Assembly: GCA_000722615.1 (NCBI GenBank) | Contig: JOKI01000002.1 | Location: 95,114-159,113 of the forward strand | Origin: Pseudorhizobium pelagicum | GTDB taxonomy: Bacteria; Pseudomonadota; Alphaproteobacteria; Rhizobiales; Rhizobiaceae | DNA: 64,000 nt | Reading direction: 5' to 3' | Shown: piece by piece, positions 57,553 to 64,000 of the stretch | How the letters are laid out: each line of letters starts with the position of its first letter | Numbering within the stretch: position 1 is the first letter of the stretch | Translations under genes and position numbers: made by a program | The notes under the pieces: model-generated | The model's input: the letters and a program-made list of their open reading frames with translations, nothing else | What the model was told of the DNA's origin: nothing | Databases searched by the model: none

Positions 57553-59742
57553 ATGGTGACGATCATTCGGGACGACGGTTCGGAGACCTACGAGACGAGG
57601 GGCGGCATCGCCGTCAGCCGCGCGCGGCGCCCCACCCCTTACGCGGACGCGGTGGCCAGCTATGTCGACAAGCTCGACGAGCGGCGCGGCGCGGTGTTCT
57701 CCTCCAACTACGAATACCCGGGCCGCTACACCCGCTGGGACACGGCGATCGTCGATCCGCCGCTTGGGATTTCCTCGCATGGCCGCAGCGTCTGGATCGA
57801 GGCCTTCAACGGGCGTGGCGAGGTGCTGCTCGGCTTCATCGTCGAGAAGCTGAAGGGCGTCGACGAGCTGACGCTCGGGACGCTCACCGATCGCCGCCTC
57901 GACCTCACCATCAACGAGCCCTCGCGGGTCTATACCGAGGAAGAGCGGTCGAAGATGCCGACGGTGTTCACCGTGCTGCGCGCCGTGGTCGACCTCTTCT
58001 ATTCCGAGGCGGATTCGGCGATCGGCCTGTTCGGCGCCTTCGGCTATGATCTCGCCTTCCAGTTCGATGCCATCAAGCTGTCGATGCAGCGGCCGGAGGA
58101 CCAGCGCGACATGGTGCTGTTCCTGCCCGACGAGATCCTGGTCGTCGACCACCATGCGGCCAAGGCCTGGATCGACCGCTATGATTTCGCCAAGGACGGC
58201 GTGACAACGGAGGGCAAGGACCAGGAGATCGCGCCCGAACCCTTCCAGCGCACCACCGTGACGCCGCCGAAGGGCGACCACCGCCCGGGCGAATACGCCG
58301 AGCTGGTGACCAAGGCGAAGGAAAGCTTCCGCCGCGGCGACCTCTTCGAGGTGGTGCCGGGGCAGAAGTTCCTGGAGCGCTGCGACAGCAAGCCGTCGGA
58401 GATCTCCAACCGGCTGAAGGCGATCAATCCGTCGCCCTATTCCTTCTTCATCAACCTCGGCCAGCAGGAATATCTGGTCGGGGCGTCGCCGGAAATGTTC
58501 GTGCGGGTTTCGGGCCGGCGCATCGAGACCTGCCCGATTTCCGGCACCATCAAGCGCGGCGAGGATCCGATTGCCGACAGCGAACAGATCCTCAAGCTTC
58601 TCAATTCCAAGAAGGACGAGAGCGAGCTGACGATGTGCTCCGACGTCGACCGCAACGACAAGTCGAGGGTCTGCGAACCGGGCTCGGTCAAGGTCATCGG
58701 GCGGCGGCAGATCGAGATGTATTCGCGCCTCATCCACACGGTGGACCATATCGAGGGCCGGCTTCGCGAAGACATGGATGCCTTCGACGGCTTCCTCTCC
58801 CACGCTTGGGCCGTCACCGTCACCGGTGCGCCAAAACTCTGGGCGATGCGCTTCATCGAGAACCACGAGAAGAGCCCGCGCGCCTGGTACGGCGGGGCGA
58901 TCGGCATGGTCGGCTTCAACGGCGACATGAACACCGGCCTGACGCTGCGCACCATCCGCATCAAGGACGGCATCGCCGAGGTGCGGGCCGGGGCGACGCT
59001 GCTCAACGACAGTGATCCCGCCGAGGAAGAGGCCGAGACGGAACTGAAGGCCTCCGCCATGCTGTCGGCGATCCGCGACGCGCGCGCCGGCAATACGACC
59101 AAGGTGGTGCGGGACGTCGCCCCGGTCGGCAAGGGCGTGCGCATCCTGCTCGTCGACCACGAGGACAGTTTCGTCCACACGCTTGCCAACTATTTCCGGC
59201 AAACCGGGGCGGAGGTCTCGACCGTGCGCACGCCGGTGCCGGAAGAAATCTTCGACCGCATCGATCCGGATCTCGTGGTGCTGTCGCCGGGACCCGGCAA
59301 TCCGAAGGATTTCGACTGCAAGGCGACGATCAAGGCGGCGCGGGCCAAGGGGCTGCCGATCTTCGGCGTCTGCCTCGGGCTGCAGGCGCTGGCGGAAGCC
59401 TATGGCGGCGAACTGCGGCATCTGGCGGTTCCCATGCACGGCAAGCCGTCGCGCATCCGGGTGCTGGAACCGGGCGTCGTCTTCTCCGGCCTCGCGCGCG
59501 AGGTGACGGTTGGCCGCTACCACTCGATCTTCGCCGACCCGCGGTCGCTGCATCCCGACTTCACCATCACCGCGGAAAGCGAGGACGGCACGATCATGGG
59601 CATCGAGCACGTCAAGGAGCCGATTGCGGCGGTGCAGTTCCACCCGGAATCGATCATGACGCTCGGCCATGACGCCGGCATGCGGATGATCGAGAACGTG
59701 GTGGCGAACCTCGCCCGGCGCCGAAAGGTGGAGGCGGCCTGA
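57553..59742 (+). CDS. trpE(G): Fused anthranilate synthase TrpE(G)
   Basis: A 729-residue fusion of the anthranilate synthase component I (about 1-510) and the glutamine amidotransferase component II (about 530-729), the form found in rhizobia. The TrpE part has [27 protein letters not shown] and [19 protein letters not shown], with the chorismate/Mg-binding residues. The TrpG part has the nucleophile Cys607 in [16 protein letters not shown] and the catalytic His697 and Glu699 in QFHPESIM. It makes anthranilate from chorismate and glutamine, the first step to tryptophan. Attenuation by trpL controls it. The start follows AGGAAATG-like purines; the length fits known members. Confidence 0.97.
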   Translation: MVTIIRDDGSETYETRGGIAVSRARRPTPYADAVASYVDKLDERRGAVFSSNYEYPGRYTRWDTAIVDPPLGISSHGRSVWIEAFNGRGEVLLGFIVEKLKGVDELTLGTLTDRRLDLTINEPSRVYTEEERSKMPTVFTVLRAVVDLFYSEADSAIGLFGAFGYDLAFQFDAIKLSMQRPEDQRDMVLFLPDEILVVDHHAAKAWIDRYDFAKDGVTTEGKDQEIAPEPFQRTTVTPPKGDHRPGEYAELVTKAKESFRRGDLFEVVPGQKFLERCDSKPSEISNRLKAINPSPYSFFINLGQQEYLVGASPEMFVRVSGRRIETCPISGTIKRGEDPIADSEQILKLLNSKKDESELTMCSDVDRNDKSRVCEPGSVKVIGRRQIEMYSRLIHTVDHIEGRLREDMDAFDGFLSHAWAVTVTGAPKLWAMRFIENHEKSPRAWYGGAIGMVGFNGDMNTGLTLRTIRIKDGIAEVRAGATLLNDSDPAEEEAETELKASAMLSAIRDARAGNTTKVVRDVAPVGKGVRILLVDHEDSFVHTLANYFRQTGAEVSTVRTPVPEEIFDRIDPDLVVLSPGPGNPKDFDCKATIKAARAKGLPIFGVCLGLQALAEAYGGELRHLAVPMHGKPSRIRVLEPGVVFSGLAREVTVGRYHSIFADPRSLHPDFTITAESEDGTIMGIEHVKEPIAAVQFHPESIMTLGHDAGMRMIENVVANLARRRKVEAA

Positions 59743-59819
59743 GGCAGGCGTTCAGGGCGGCAACCTTTTGTGTCTCTTCCAGTTAGGGGCGTGGAAACAC
59801 GAACCGAACGGGAAGAGAC

Positions 59820-59966
59820 ATGAGCAGAAGAGCACTGATCTGGATGGTAGGCGGCCTGGTGGTCGTCGTCATGGCGCTGACCATGTGGCCGGAGACGGAC
59901 GAAAACCTGCAGGCGCCGCCCGTTGCTGGCGACCAGCAGACCAATCCGGCTGAGCCGGCGGATTAG
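59820..59966 (+). CDS. Small single-pass membrane protein
   Basis: A 48-residue protein below common annotation limits. MSRRALIWMVGGLVVVVM starts with two Arg residues and a hydrophobic helix (residues 5-23), followed by a Pro- and acid-rich tail (WPETDENLQAPPVAGDQQ) that should face the periplasm. GGGAAGAGAC directly precedes the ATG. It lies 77 bp after trpE(G) in the same direction and may be read from the same transcript. Function unknown. The 3' end overlaps a 12-bp repeat (59945-59956) found again at 60543-60554. Confidence 0.65.
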   Translation: MSRRALIWMVGGLVVVVMALTMWPETDENLQAPPVAGDQQTNPAEPAD

Positions 59967-60554
59967 CGGGCGAGATATTACTTTTGGTGGTTAGGGGCGC
60001 TAGCTGGCTACGCTCCACGCACTTCCCACCACGATCAAAAATGTACCCAGGCAATACAGGCATCTGAAAACCCAGCGGTTGAGCTGCTCGGTTAAGGTGA
60101 CGCCTCCAAATGATTGAATGTTCCAGCCTTGGAGAGCAAGGGTGGCGTAGAGCAGAATTACCGTTCCAAGAACGACAATAGCGAGAGTTAACCGGGAGTT
60201 TGGTCCGAGCACGACGAGCGCTCCTACACCGACAGCGGTGCCTAGGACGAGAGCGGAAAAGCACCAGAGTAGTGCTTCTGCAAATGCTCGCCTCACAACA
60301 TGCAGATTCGAGATCTCGGGTTCGGGATTCCGCTTGTTTAAAAGTGCATTGTCCAAATCTTCTTCGGCTTCGAATTGTGCGGGATCAACAATTGCCATCC
60401 AGACAAGAGCAATTTTCCGCGCGAGCGAGGAAGGGTTTGGAGTGTTTACGGCCATGACCTGGGTTCCAAGATCGAATCTGAGCAACCCTAGATTATCAAA
60501 GACCGGCAAGTAAGGTTATCGGTGCAGCCTTTGACAAATAGCTCCGGCTGAGCC
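59945..60554. repeat. 12-bp direct repeats flanking an AT-richer gene
   Basis: TCCGGCTGAGCC occurs at 59945-59956 and again at 60543-60554, enclosing the membrane protein gene at 60000-60455 and nothing else. The enclosed DNA is visibly less GC-rich than both flanks. This arrangement looks like insertion with short direct repeats, or expansion by slipped recombination. The mechanism cannot be read from sequence, and no transposase is present. Confidence 0.55.
60000..60455 (-). CDS. Hypothetical membrane protein, probably acquired
   Basis: A 151-residue protein I do not recognise. An N-terminal soluble segment (MAVNTPNPSSLARKIALVWMAIVDPAQFEAEEDLDNALLNKRN) is followed by three predicted membrane helices (AFAEALLWCFSALVLGTAVGVGALVVLG, LTLAIVVLGTVILLYATLALQ, CLYCLGTFLIVVGSAW). 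Lower GC content and the flanking 12-bp direct repeats suggest recent acquisition. A longer start exists at 60509; I chose the ATG at 60455 with GGAACCCAGGTC upstream. It sits on the minus strand between two plus-strand genes. Confidence 0.6.
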   Translation of the reverse strand: MAVNTPNPSSLARKIALVWMAIVDPAQFEAEEDLDNALLNKRNPEPEISNLHVVRRAFAEALLWCFSALVLGTAVGVGALVVLGPNSRLTLAIVVLGTVILLYATLALQGWNIQSFGGVTLTEQLNRWVFRCLYCLGTFLIVVGSAWSVAS

Positions 60555-60570
60555 ATACCGCCGACCATAC

Positions 60571-60601
60571 GAAACCGTCCGGGCCTGGCCCGGGCGGTTT
60601 C
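60571..60601. terminator. Long GC-rich hairpin before the CDF gene
   Basis: GAAACCGTCCGGGC (60571-60584), loop CTG, GCCCGGGCGGTTTC (60588-60601): a 14-bp stem with one T-G mismatch. It lies between a minus-strand gene start and a plus-strand gene start, an odd place for a terminator. If the gene at 60000-60455 was inserted, the hairpin may be the original end of the trpE(G)/small-protein transcript. Confidence 0.6.
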
Positions 60602-60652
60602 GCCGTTCTGGGGCGTTGCTCCTGCAATTCGTTCGCAAAGGCATGACCCGTC

Positions 60653-61573
60653 ATGGTGGGCACGAGAACCGATCCGATCGTCGAAAGGCTTGCCTTCTGG
60701 GGGATTCCGCTCGCCCTCGGGGTGATGGGACTGAAGATGCTCGCCTGGTGGGTGACCGGTTCGGTGGCGCTCTTGTCGGACGGGCTGGAATCGACCGTCA
60801 ACGTGGTGGCGGCCTTCATCGCCTATTTCGTCATCCGCTACGCGCAGCGTCCGGCCGACGAGGACCATCAGTTCGGGCATCACAAGGCCGAATACATGTC
60901 GGCGGTGGTCGAGGGCGCGCTGATCATCGTCGCGGCACTACTGATCGTGCAGGAGGCCTGGGGCGCGCTGTTTTCCCCGACGCTGCCCGAGGCGCCGGTG
61001 CTGGGTCTTGCGATCAACGCGCTTGCCGGGGTGATCAATGCCGTCTGGGCGACAGCGCTGATCCGGGTCGGCGCGAAGCACCGCTCGCCGGCGCTCTCTG
61101 CCGACGGGCATCACATCATGTCCGACGTGGTGACCTCCGCCGGGGTCTTCGTCGGCCTGATCCTCGCCATCCTCACCGGATACGCGATCCTCGATCCGGT
61201 CATGGCCATCCTGGTGGCGCTCAACATCCTCTACCAGGGCTACAAGGTGATCTCGCATTCGCTCGGCGGGCTGATGGACCGGGCGGTGACGCCGGAGGAG
61301 GAGGAGACGATCCGGGCGGCGATCGCCACCCATTCGGCCGGATCGCTCGGGGTCCACGACCTGCGCACCCGGCGTGCCGGATCGGCGGCCTTCATCGATT
61401 TCCATCTGGTGGTGCCGTCGGACATGGCGGTTGCCAGGGCGCATGAGATCTGCGACCGCCTCGAGGATGCCATCAAGCAGGCCATACCGGGCGCCAGCCT
61501 CGCCATTCACGTGGAGCCGGAAAGCGAGCAGGCGCACGGCATCAGAGTCAAACTGGAAGGAACAGACCCATGA
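60653..61573 (+). CDS. Cation diffusion facilitator family transporter
   Basis: A 306-residue divalent metal exporter of the CDF family with about six helices and a C-terminal cytoplasmic ferredoxin-like domain. Helix 2 has [59 protein letters not shown], with Asp/Glu in place of the classical HxxxD. Helix 5 has [22 protein letters not shown]. The cytoplasmic part [21 protein letters not shown] and [12 protein letters not shown] is the zinc/manganese-binding regulatory domain. The metal (Zn, Fe or Mn) is unresolved. It overlaps queF by four bases (ATGA), so the two are co-translated. Confidence 0.9.
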   Translation: MVGTRTDPIVERLAFWGIPLALGVMGLKMLAWWVTGSVALLSDGLESTVNVVAAFIAYFVIRYAQRPADEDHQFGHHKAEYMSAVVEGALIIVAALLIVQEAWGALFSPTLPEAPVLGLAINALAGVINAVWATALIRVGAKHRSPALSADGHHIMSDVVTSAGVFVGLILAILTGYAILDPVMAILVALNILYQGYKVISHSLGGLMDRAVTPEEEETIRAAIATHSAGSLGVHDLRTRRAGSAAFIDFHLVVPSDMAVARAHEICDRLEDAIKQAIPGASLAIHVEPESEQAHGIRVKLEGTDP

Positions 61574-62034
61574 GCATGACCGATACCTCGAGCCTTTCGC
61601 AGCTCGGGCAGGCGGTGGAGACGCCGCAGAACCCGGAAGCCGCGGTTCTGGAGAAAGTGCCGAACGGCAACCAGGGTACCGATTATGTGGTGCGTTTCAC
61701 GGCGCCGGAGTTCACCTCGCTCTGCCCGATGACGGGGCAGCCGGATTTCGCGCATATCGTCATCGACTACATCCCGGACGGTTTTCTGGTGGAATCGAAG
61801 TCGCTGAAGCTCTTCCTGCATTCCTTCCGCAACCACGGCGCATTTCACGAGGACTGCTCTGTCTATATCGCCAAGCGGATCGTTGACCTGCTTGCGCCGA
61901 AATGGCTCAGGATCGGCGCCTACTGGTATCCGCGCGGCGGCATTCCGATCGACGTGTTCTGGCAGACCGGGGCGGTGCCGGAAGGCGTATGGCTGCCGGA
62001 TCAGGGCGTGCCGACCTATCGCGGGCGCGGCTAA
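61570..62034 (+). CDS. queF: NADPH-dependent 7-cyano-7-deazaguanine reductase QueF
   Basis: A 154-residue tunnelling-fold enzyme of the type I QueF family, reducing preQ0 to preQ1 in queuosine biosynthesis. The catalytic Cys52 is in [13 protein letters not shown] with Asp59 as general acid, and [22 protein letters not shown] contains the QueF-specific motif and substrate-binding Glu residues. The length of about 150 residues fits the unimodular class. The ATG overlaps the CDF gene stop. A strong terminator follows. No other queuosine gene is close by. Confidence 0.96.
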   Translation: MSMTDTSSLSQLGQAVETPQNPEAAVLEKVPNGNQGTDYVVRFTAPEFTSLCPMTGQPDFAHIVIDYIPDGFLVESKSLKLFLHSFRNHGAFHEDCSVYIAKRIVDLLAPKWLRIGAYWYPRGGIPIDVFWQTGAVPEGVWLPDQGVPTYRGRG

Positions 62035-62044
62035 CCACATCTAC

Positions 62045-62076
62045 GAAAAAGGGCGCCCCGCGAGGCGCCCTTTTTT
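62045..62076. terminator. Bidirectional terminator between queF and hupE
   Basis: AAAAAGGGCGCC (62046-62057), loop of six bases, GGCGCCCTTTTTT (62064-62076). Symmetric A and T tracts make it work in both directions between the convergent queF and HupE genes. Confidence 0.92.
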
Positions 62077-62099
62077 CCTGCTTTCCTGGATCGAGCCGC

Positions 62100-62687
62100 T
62101 CAGCCGAAGGCGAGCGAGAGGCCGGCAAGCGCGGTCAGCGCGCCGATGATCCGGGTGGCGACCGGGGCAAAGCGTCCGATGCCGAGGCCAAGGACGATGC
62201 CGCCGGTGTGCAGCAGCGCGGTTGCGACAACGAAGCCGATGCCGAACTGCAGGGCACCGGCGCTGCCCAGTTCGCCGCCATGGGCATGGCCGTGGAAGAG
62301 GGCGAAGATGCCGACGACGGCGGCCGATGCGGCGACCGGAAGGCGCGCCGCCATGGCGACCAGCAGGCCGAGCGCCACGACGGAGGCGAGGATGGCCGGC
62401 TCCACGAAGGGCAGTCCCAAGCCGGCGACGGCGCCAGCATAACCGAGAGCCATGGTGCCGACGAAGGCTGCCGGCACGGCCCAGAGCGCCGAACGGCGGC
62501 CGGCGCCCGAGGCGATCTGGCTGGCCCACAGGCCGACGGCGACCATGGCGAGGATGTGGTCAGCGCCGAAGAGCGGATGCGAGACGCCGGCCATGAAGGA
62601 GCCGTGGGCCTGCGGGTCAAGATGGGCAAGCGCGGGTGCGGCAGTGGCCGCGGACATGATGGCGGCAAGCGAAAGTCGTCTGAACAT
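62100..62687 (-). CDS. HupE/UreJ-family permease (nickel/cobalt)
   Basis: A 195-residue protein with signal-like N terminus (LSLAAIMSAATAAPALAH) and about six membrane helices. HLDPQAHGSFMAGVSHPLFGADHILAMVAVGLWA and ALFHGHAHGGELGSAGALQFGIGF match the HupE/UreJ family, whose His-rich motifs HPLFGADH and HGHAHGGE are thought to bind and carry Ni2+ or Co2+. No hydrogenase or urease gene is in the window, so its metal role is open. Start ATG at 62685-62687. Divergent from clpP across 253 bp. Confidence 0.9.
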   Translation of the reverse strand: MFRRLSLAAIMSAATAAPALAHLDPQAHGSFMAGVSHPLFGADHILAMVAVGLWASQIASGAGRRSALWAVPAAFVGTMALGYAGAVAGLGLPFVEPAILASVVALGLLVAMAARLPVAASAAVVGIFALFHGHAHGGELGSAGALQFGIGFVVATALLHTGGIVLGLGIGRFAPVATRIIGALTALAGLSLAFG

Positions 62688-62940
62688 GGAATCCCCTCAA
62701 TATGTCTCCAAACCGCCGAAGCGTCGGTCCGTTCGTATCCGCCGACGATAAGCAGCTGGGATTTTCCTGTCCATGGCCAAAGCCTGTGGCGGTACCGTTT
62801 CCACTACGTCGAACGACTTAGAGGACAGGCGGCATGGGGAGGCTGCGACGGCGCCCGCACCGGGAAGAAGTTCTTCACCACGCCACGGCGCGACGGAGCT
62901 AACTCGCTTTCGCGCATTGTTTTACGCTGGCGAACGCATT

Positions 62941-63567
62941 ATGTCCGTGGAGACACATTCCATGCTGGAGATGCTGATGCACGACGAAAACGACGACGAC
63001 GACAAGGTCAAGGAATTGCCGCTCGGCAAGGAAACGGAAGCGAACCTCTTCAAGTCGCGTTCGATCTTCATCTATGGCCCGATCAACCAGGAGCTGGCGC
63101 AGAAGGTCTGCACGCAGCTCGTGGCGCTGTCGGCTGCCAGCGATGACGACATCCGCATCTACGTCAACTCGCCCGGCGGTCACGTGGAATCGGGTGACTC
63201 GATCCACGACATGATCAGGTTCATCAAGCCGAAGGTCTGGATGATCGGCACAGGCTGGGTCGCCTCGGCCGGCGCGCTCATCTATGTCTCGGTTCCGAAG
63301 GAACGCCGCATCTGCCTGCCGAACACGCGCTTCCTGCTGCACCAACCGTCCGGCGGCACGCGCGGCATGGCGTCCGACATCGAGATCCAGGCGCGCGAGA
63401 TCATCAAGATGAACGAGCGGCTGATCAAGATCTTCTCCAAGGCCACCGGCCAGACGGAAGAGAAGATCGCCAAGGACATCGACCGTGATTACTGGCTGTC
63501 GGCGGAAGACGGCGTGGCCTACGGCCTCGCGTCCCGCGTGATCACCAACCAGTCCGAGATCCAGTAG
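62941..63567 (+). CDS. clpP: ATP-dependent Clp protease proteolytic subunit (ClpP paralogue)
   Basis: A 208-residue ClpP serine protease with the catalytic triad Ser109 (VASAGAL), His134 (FLLHQPSGG) and Asp179 (AKDIDRDYW), and [17 protein letters not shown] at the oxyanion/handle region. Unlike the main ClpP, it has an unusual N terminus with a very acidic stretch ([14 protein letters not shown], residues 14-27) before the first beta-strand, where canonical ClpP has its propeptide and axial-loop residues. It is probably one of several ClpP paralogues in rhizobia. No clpX or clpA gene is adjacent. The ATG at 62941 was chosen because upstream sequence is of intergenic type; MLEML seven codons later is an alternative. 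Confidence 0.92.
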   Translation: MSVETHSMLEMLMHDENDDDDKVKELPLGKETEANLFKSRSIFIYGPINQELAQKVCTQLVALSAASDDDIRIYVNSPGGHVESGDSIHDMIRFIKPKVWMIGTGWVASAGALIYVSVPKERRICLPNTRFLLHQPSGGTRGMASDIEIQAREIIKMNERLIKIFSKATGQTEEKIAKDIDRDYWLSAEDGVAYGLASRVITNQSEIQ

Positions 63568-63595
63568 GTTTCTCCGACTGTCGTCCCAGAACAAG

Positions 63596-63626
63596 AGCCC
63601 TGCCGGCAGACGTTGGCGGGGCTTTT
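63596..63626 (+). terminator. Terminator after clpP
   Basis: AGCCCTGCC (63596-63604) pairs with GGCGGGGCT (63615-63623) apart from a T-G wobble, loop of 10 nt, followed by T residues to 63626. It is placed 29 bp after the clpP stop. Confidence 0.85.
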
Positions 63627-63845
63627 GTCATAGGGGGCAGGGGGCACTCCCGCCGTCTGCGGTGGGACCACCTGTTTCGCTGGCCCTGATTGGTGGATCG
63701 CCGGCTTTTCGGACGGGTGTTTTACCCCTATCAGATCCAGCGGTAGCTCTGATCGCTCTGTTCGAGGGCGGCGATCTCTTCCGGCTATCGGACTGCAGTG
63801 CGCGGCTTCCAGGCCCGACGACGTGACGCCATGAAAGCAGGACAG

Positions 63846-64000
63846 ATGACCGACCTCCTTCGCCGATTCGCCGCCTACTATCGTCCGCACCGTCGGCTGT
63901 TCCTGCTGGATTTCTCCTGTGCGGTGGCATCGGGCCTGCTGGAGCTGGCGTTTCCGATGGCCGTGACGCTGTTCATCGACCGGCTGCTGCCGACGCAGCG
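63846..64000 (+). CDS. ABC exporter, N-terminal fragment (runs off the window)
   Basis: The window ends inside this gene. The visible 51 codons, MTDLLRRFAAYYRPHRRLF..., continue with a hydrophobic stretch (LLDFSCAVASGLLELAFPM) and AVTLFIDRLLPTQ. This matches the first transmembrane helix of MsbA/multidrug-type ABC exporters, in which membrane and ATPase domains are fused. I expect the ATPase domain beyond 64000. The ATG at 63846 has AGGACAG upstream; an in-frame ATG at 63831 has no such site. Confidence in the family is moderate because no ATPase motif is visible. Confidence 0.7.
   Translation, partial: MTDLLRRFAAYYRPHRRLFLLDFSCAVASGLLELAFPMAVTLFIDRLLPTQ

Noticed and set aside
57454-59670. 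A 738-codon open frame antisense to trpE(G)
   Set aside because: Composition is typical of antisense GC-rich DNA and no family is recognised. trpE(G) on the other strand is certain.
1-64000. tRNA or rRNA genes, CRISPR arrays and complete insertion sequences
   Set aside because: Intergenic regions were read for cloverleaf ends, regularly spaced repeats and transposase-like frames. None was found by eye, although a short or divergent element could be missed.

Overview
The window reads as chromosomal DNA of a high-GC alphaproteobacterium of the order Rhizobiales, most probably Rhizobiaceae (Rhizobium, Agrobacterium, Sinorhizobium or Shinella type). The evidence is a fused trpE(G) gene preceded by a 14-residue leader peptide with three adjacent Trp codons, a choline ABC operon in the choX-choW-choV order, a NolR-like ArsR regulator, two TGA-N9-TCA iron-responsive operators in front of a haem receptor, and small families common in rhizobia (DUF1127, DUF982, YdcH/DUF465, Atu4866, extensin-like, DUF2333). 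I see no rRNA, tRNA, CRISPR array, complete insertion sequence, integrase or replication origin.

Layout. 0.3-9.0 kb: a MazE/MazF-type toxin-antitoxin pair, a polysaccharide deacetylase, a TPR membrane protein with der, a LysE exporter, a glycosyltransferase, a KdgK-like sugar kinase and the alpha-glucosidase gene aglA. 9.0-20.3 kb: an accessory stretch that looks less GC-rich by eye. It holds four compact regulator/effector modules (MarR with an NTF2-like protein; Rrf2 with a thioredoxin-reductase-like flavoprotein and a methyltransferase; HxlR with an SDR and a secreted hydrolase; AraC with an EamA exporter) plus a two-component system beside an LpxE-like phosphatase. Inside it lie a decayed second copy of the 3' end of aglA and a 90-bp inverted repeat of the hxlR promoter and first codons, both scars of rearrangement. 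20.4-28.9 kb: Gre-like factor, MFS and DoxX membrane proteins, AraC with Atu4866, a PIN/RHH toxin-antitoxin pair whose toxin is frameshifted, adenine deaminase, and a SARP-like/hydrolase fusion.

28.9-38.5 kb: cytochrome P450, STAS, DUF1127, DUF982, an SDR, an OhrR-like MarR regulator with a haloperoxidase-like hydrolase, an OxyR-type LysR protein lacking both redox cysteines near an SbtA-type bicarbonate permease gene, a class III aminotransferase and NolR. 38.8-46.5 kb: choXWV with a flavin-binding oxidase-like gene, thymidine kinase, pseudoazurin, a coiled-coil/DUF2333 pair and an orphan LuxR regulator. 46.6-57.3 kb: haem receptor with its iron operators, DUF2235 hydrolase, formate-tetrahydrofolate ligase, two glutathione S-transferases with a peroxiredoxin-like protein and a divergent LysR, and an extensin-like protein. 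57.4-64.0 kb: trpL and its attenuator, trpE(G), a small membrane protein, a probably acquired membrane gene, a CDF exporter overlapping queF, HupE, a ClpP paralogue and the start of an ABC exporter.

Themes. Many genes are small-molecule stress modules: a one-component regulator divergent from a reductase, hydrolase, transferase or exporter, often with a visible palindromic operator between them. Conserved core genes (der, fhs, trpE(G), queF, tdk, clpP, choXWV) alternate with these modules. Coordinates and starts were worked out by hand from the sequence. Family names rest on recognised motifs and remembered family features, not on database searches.
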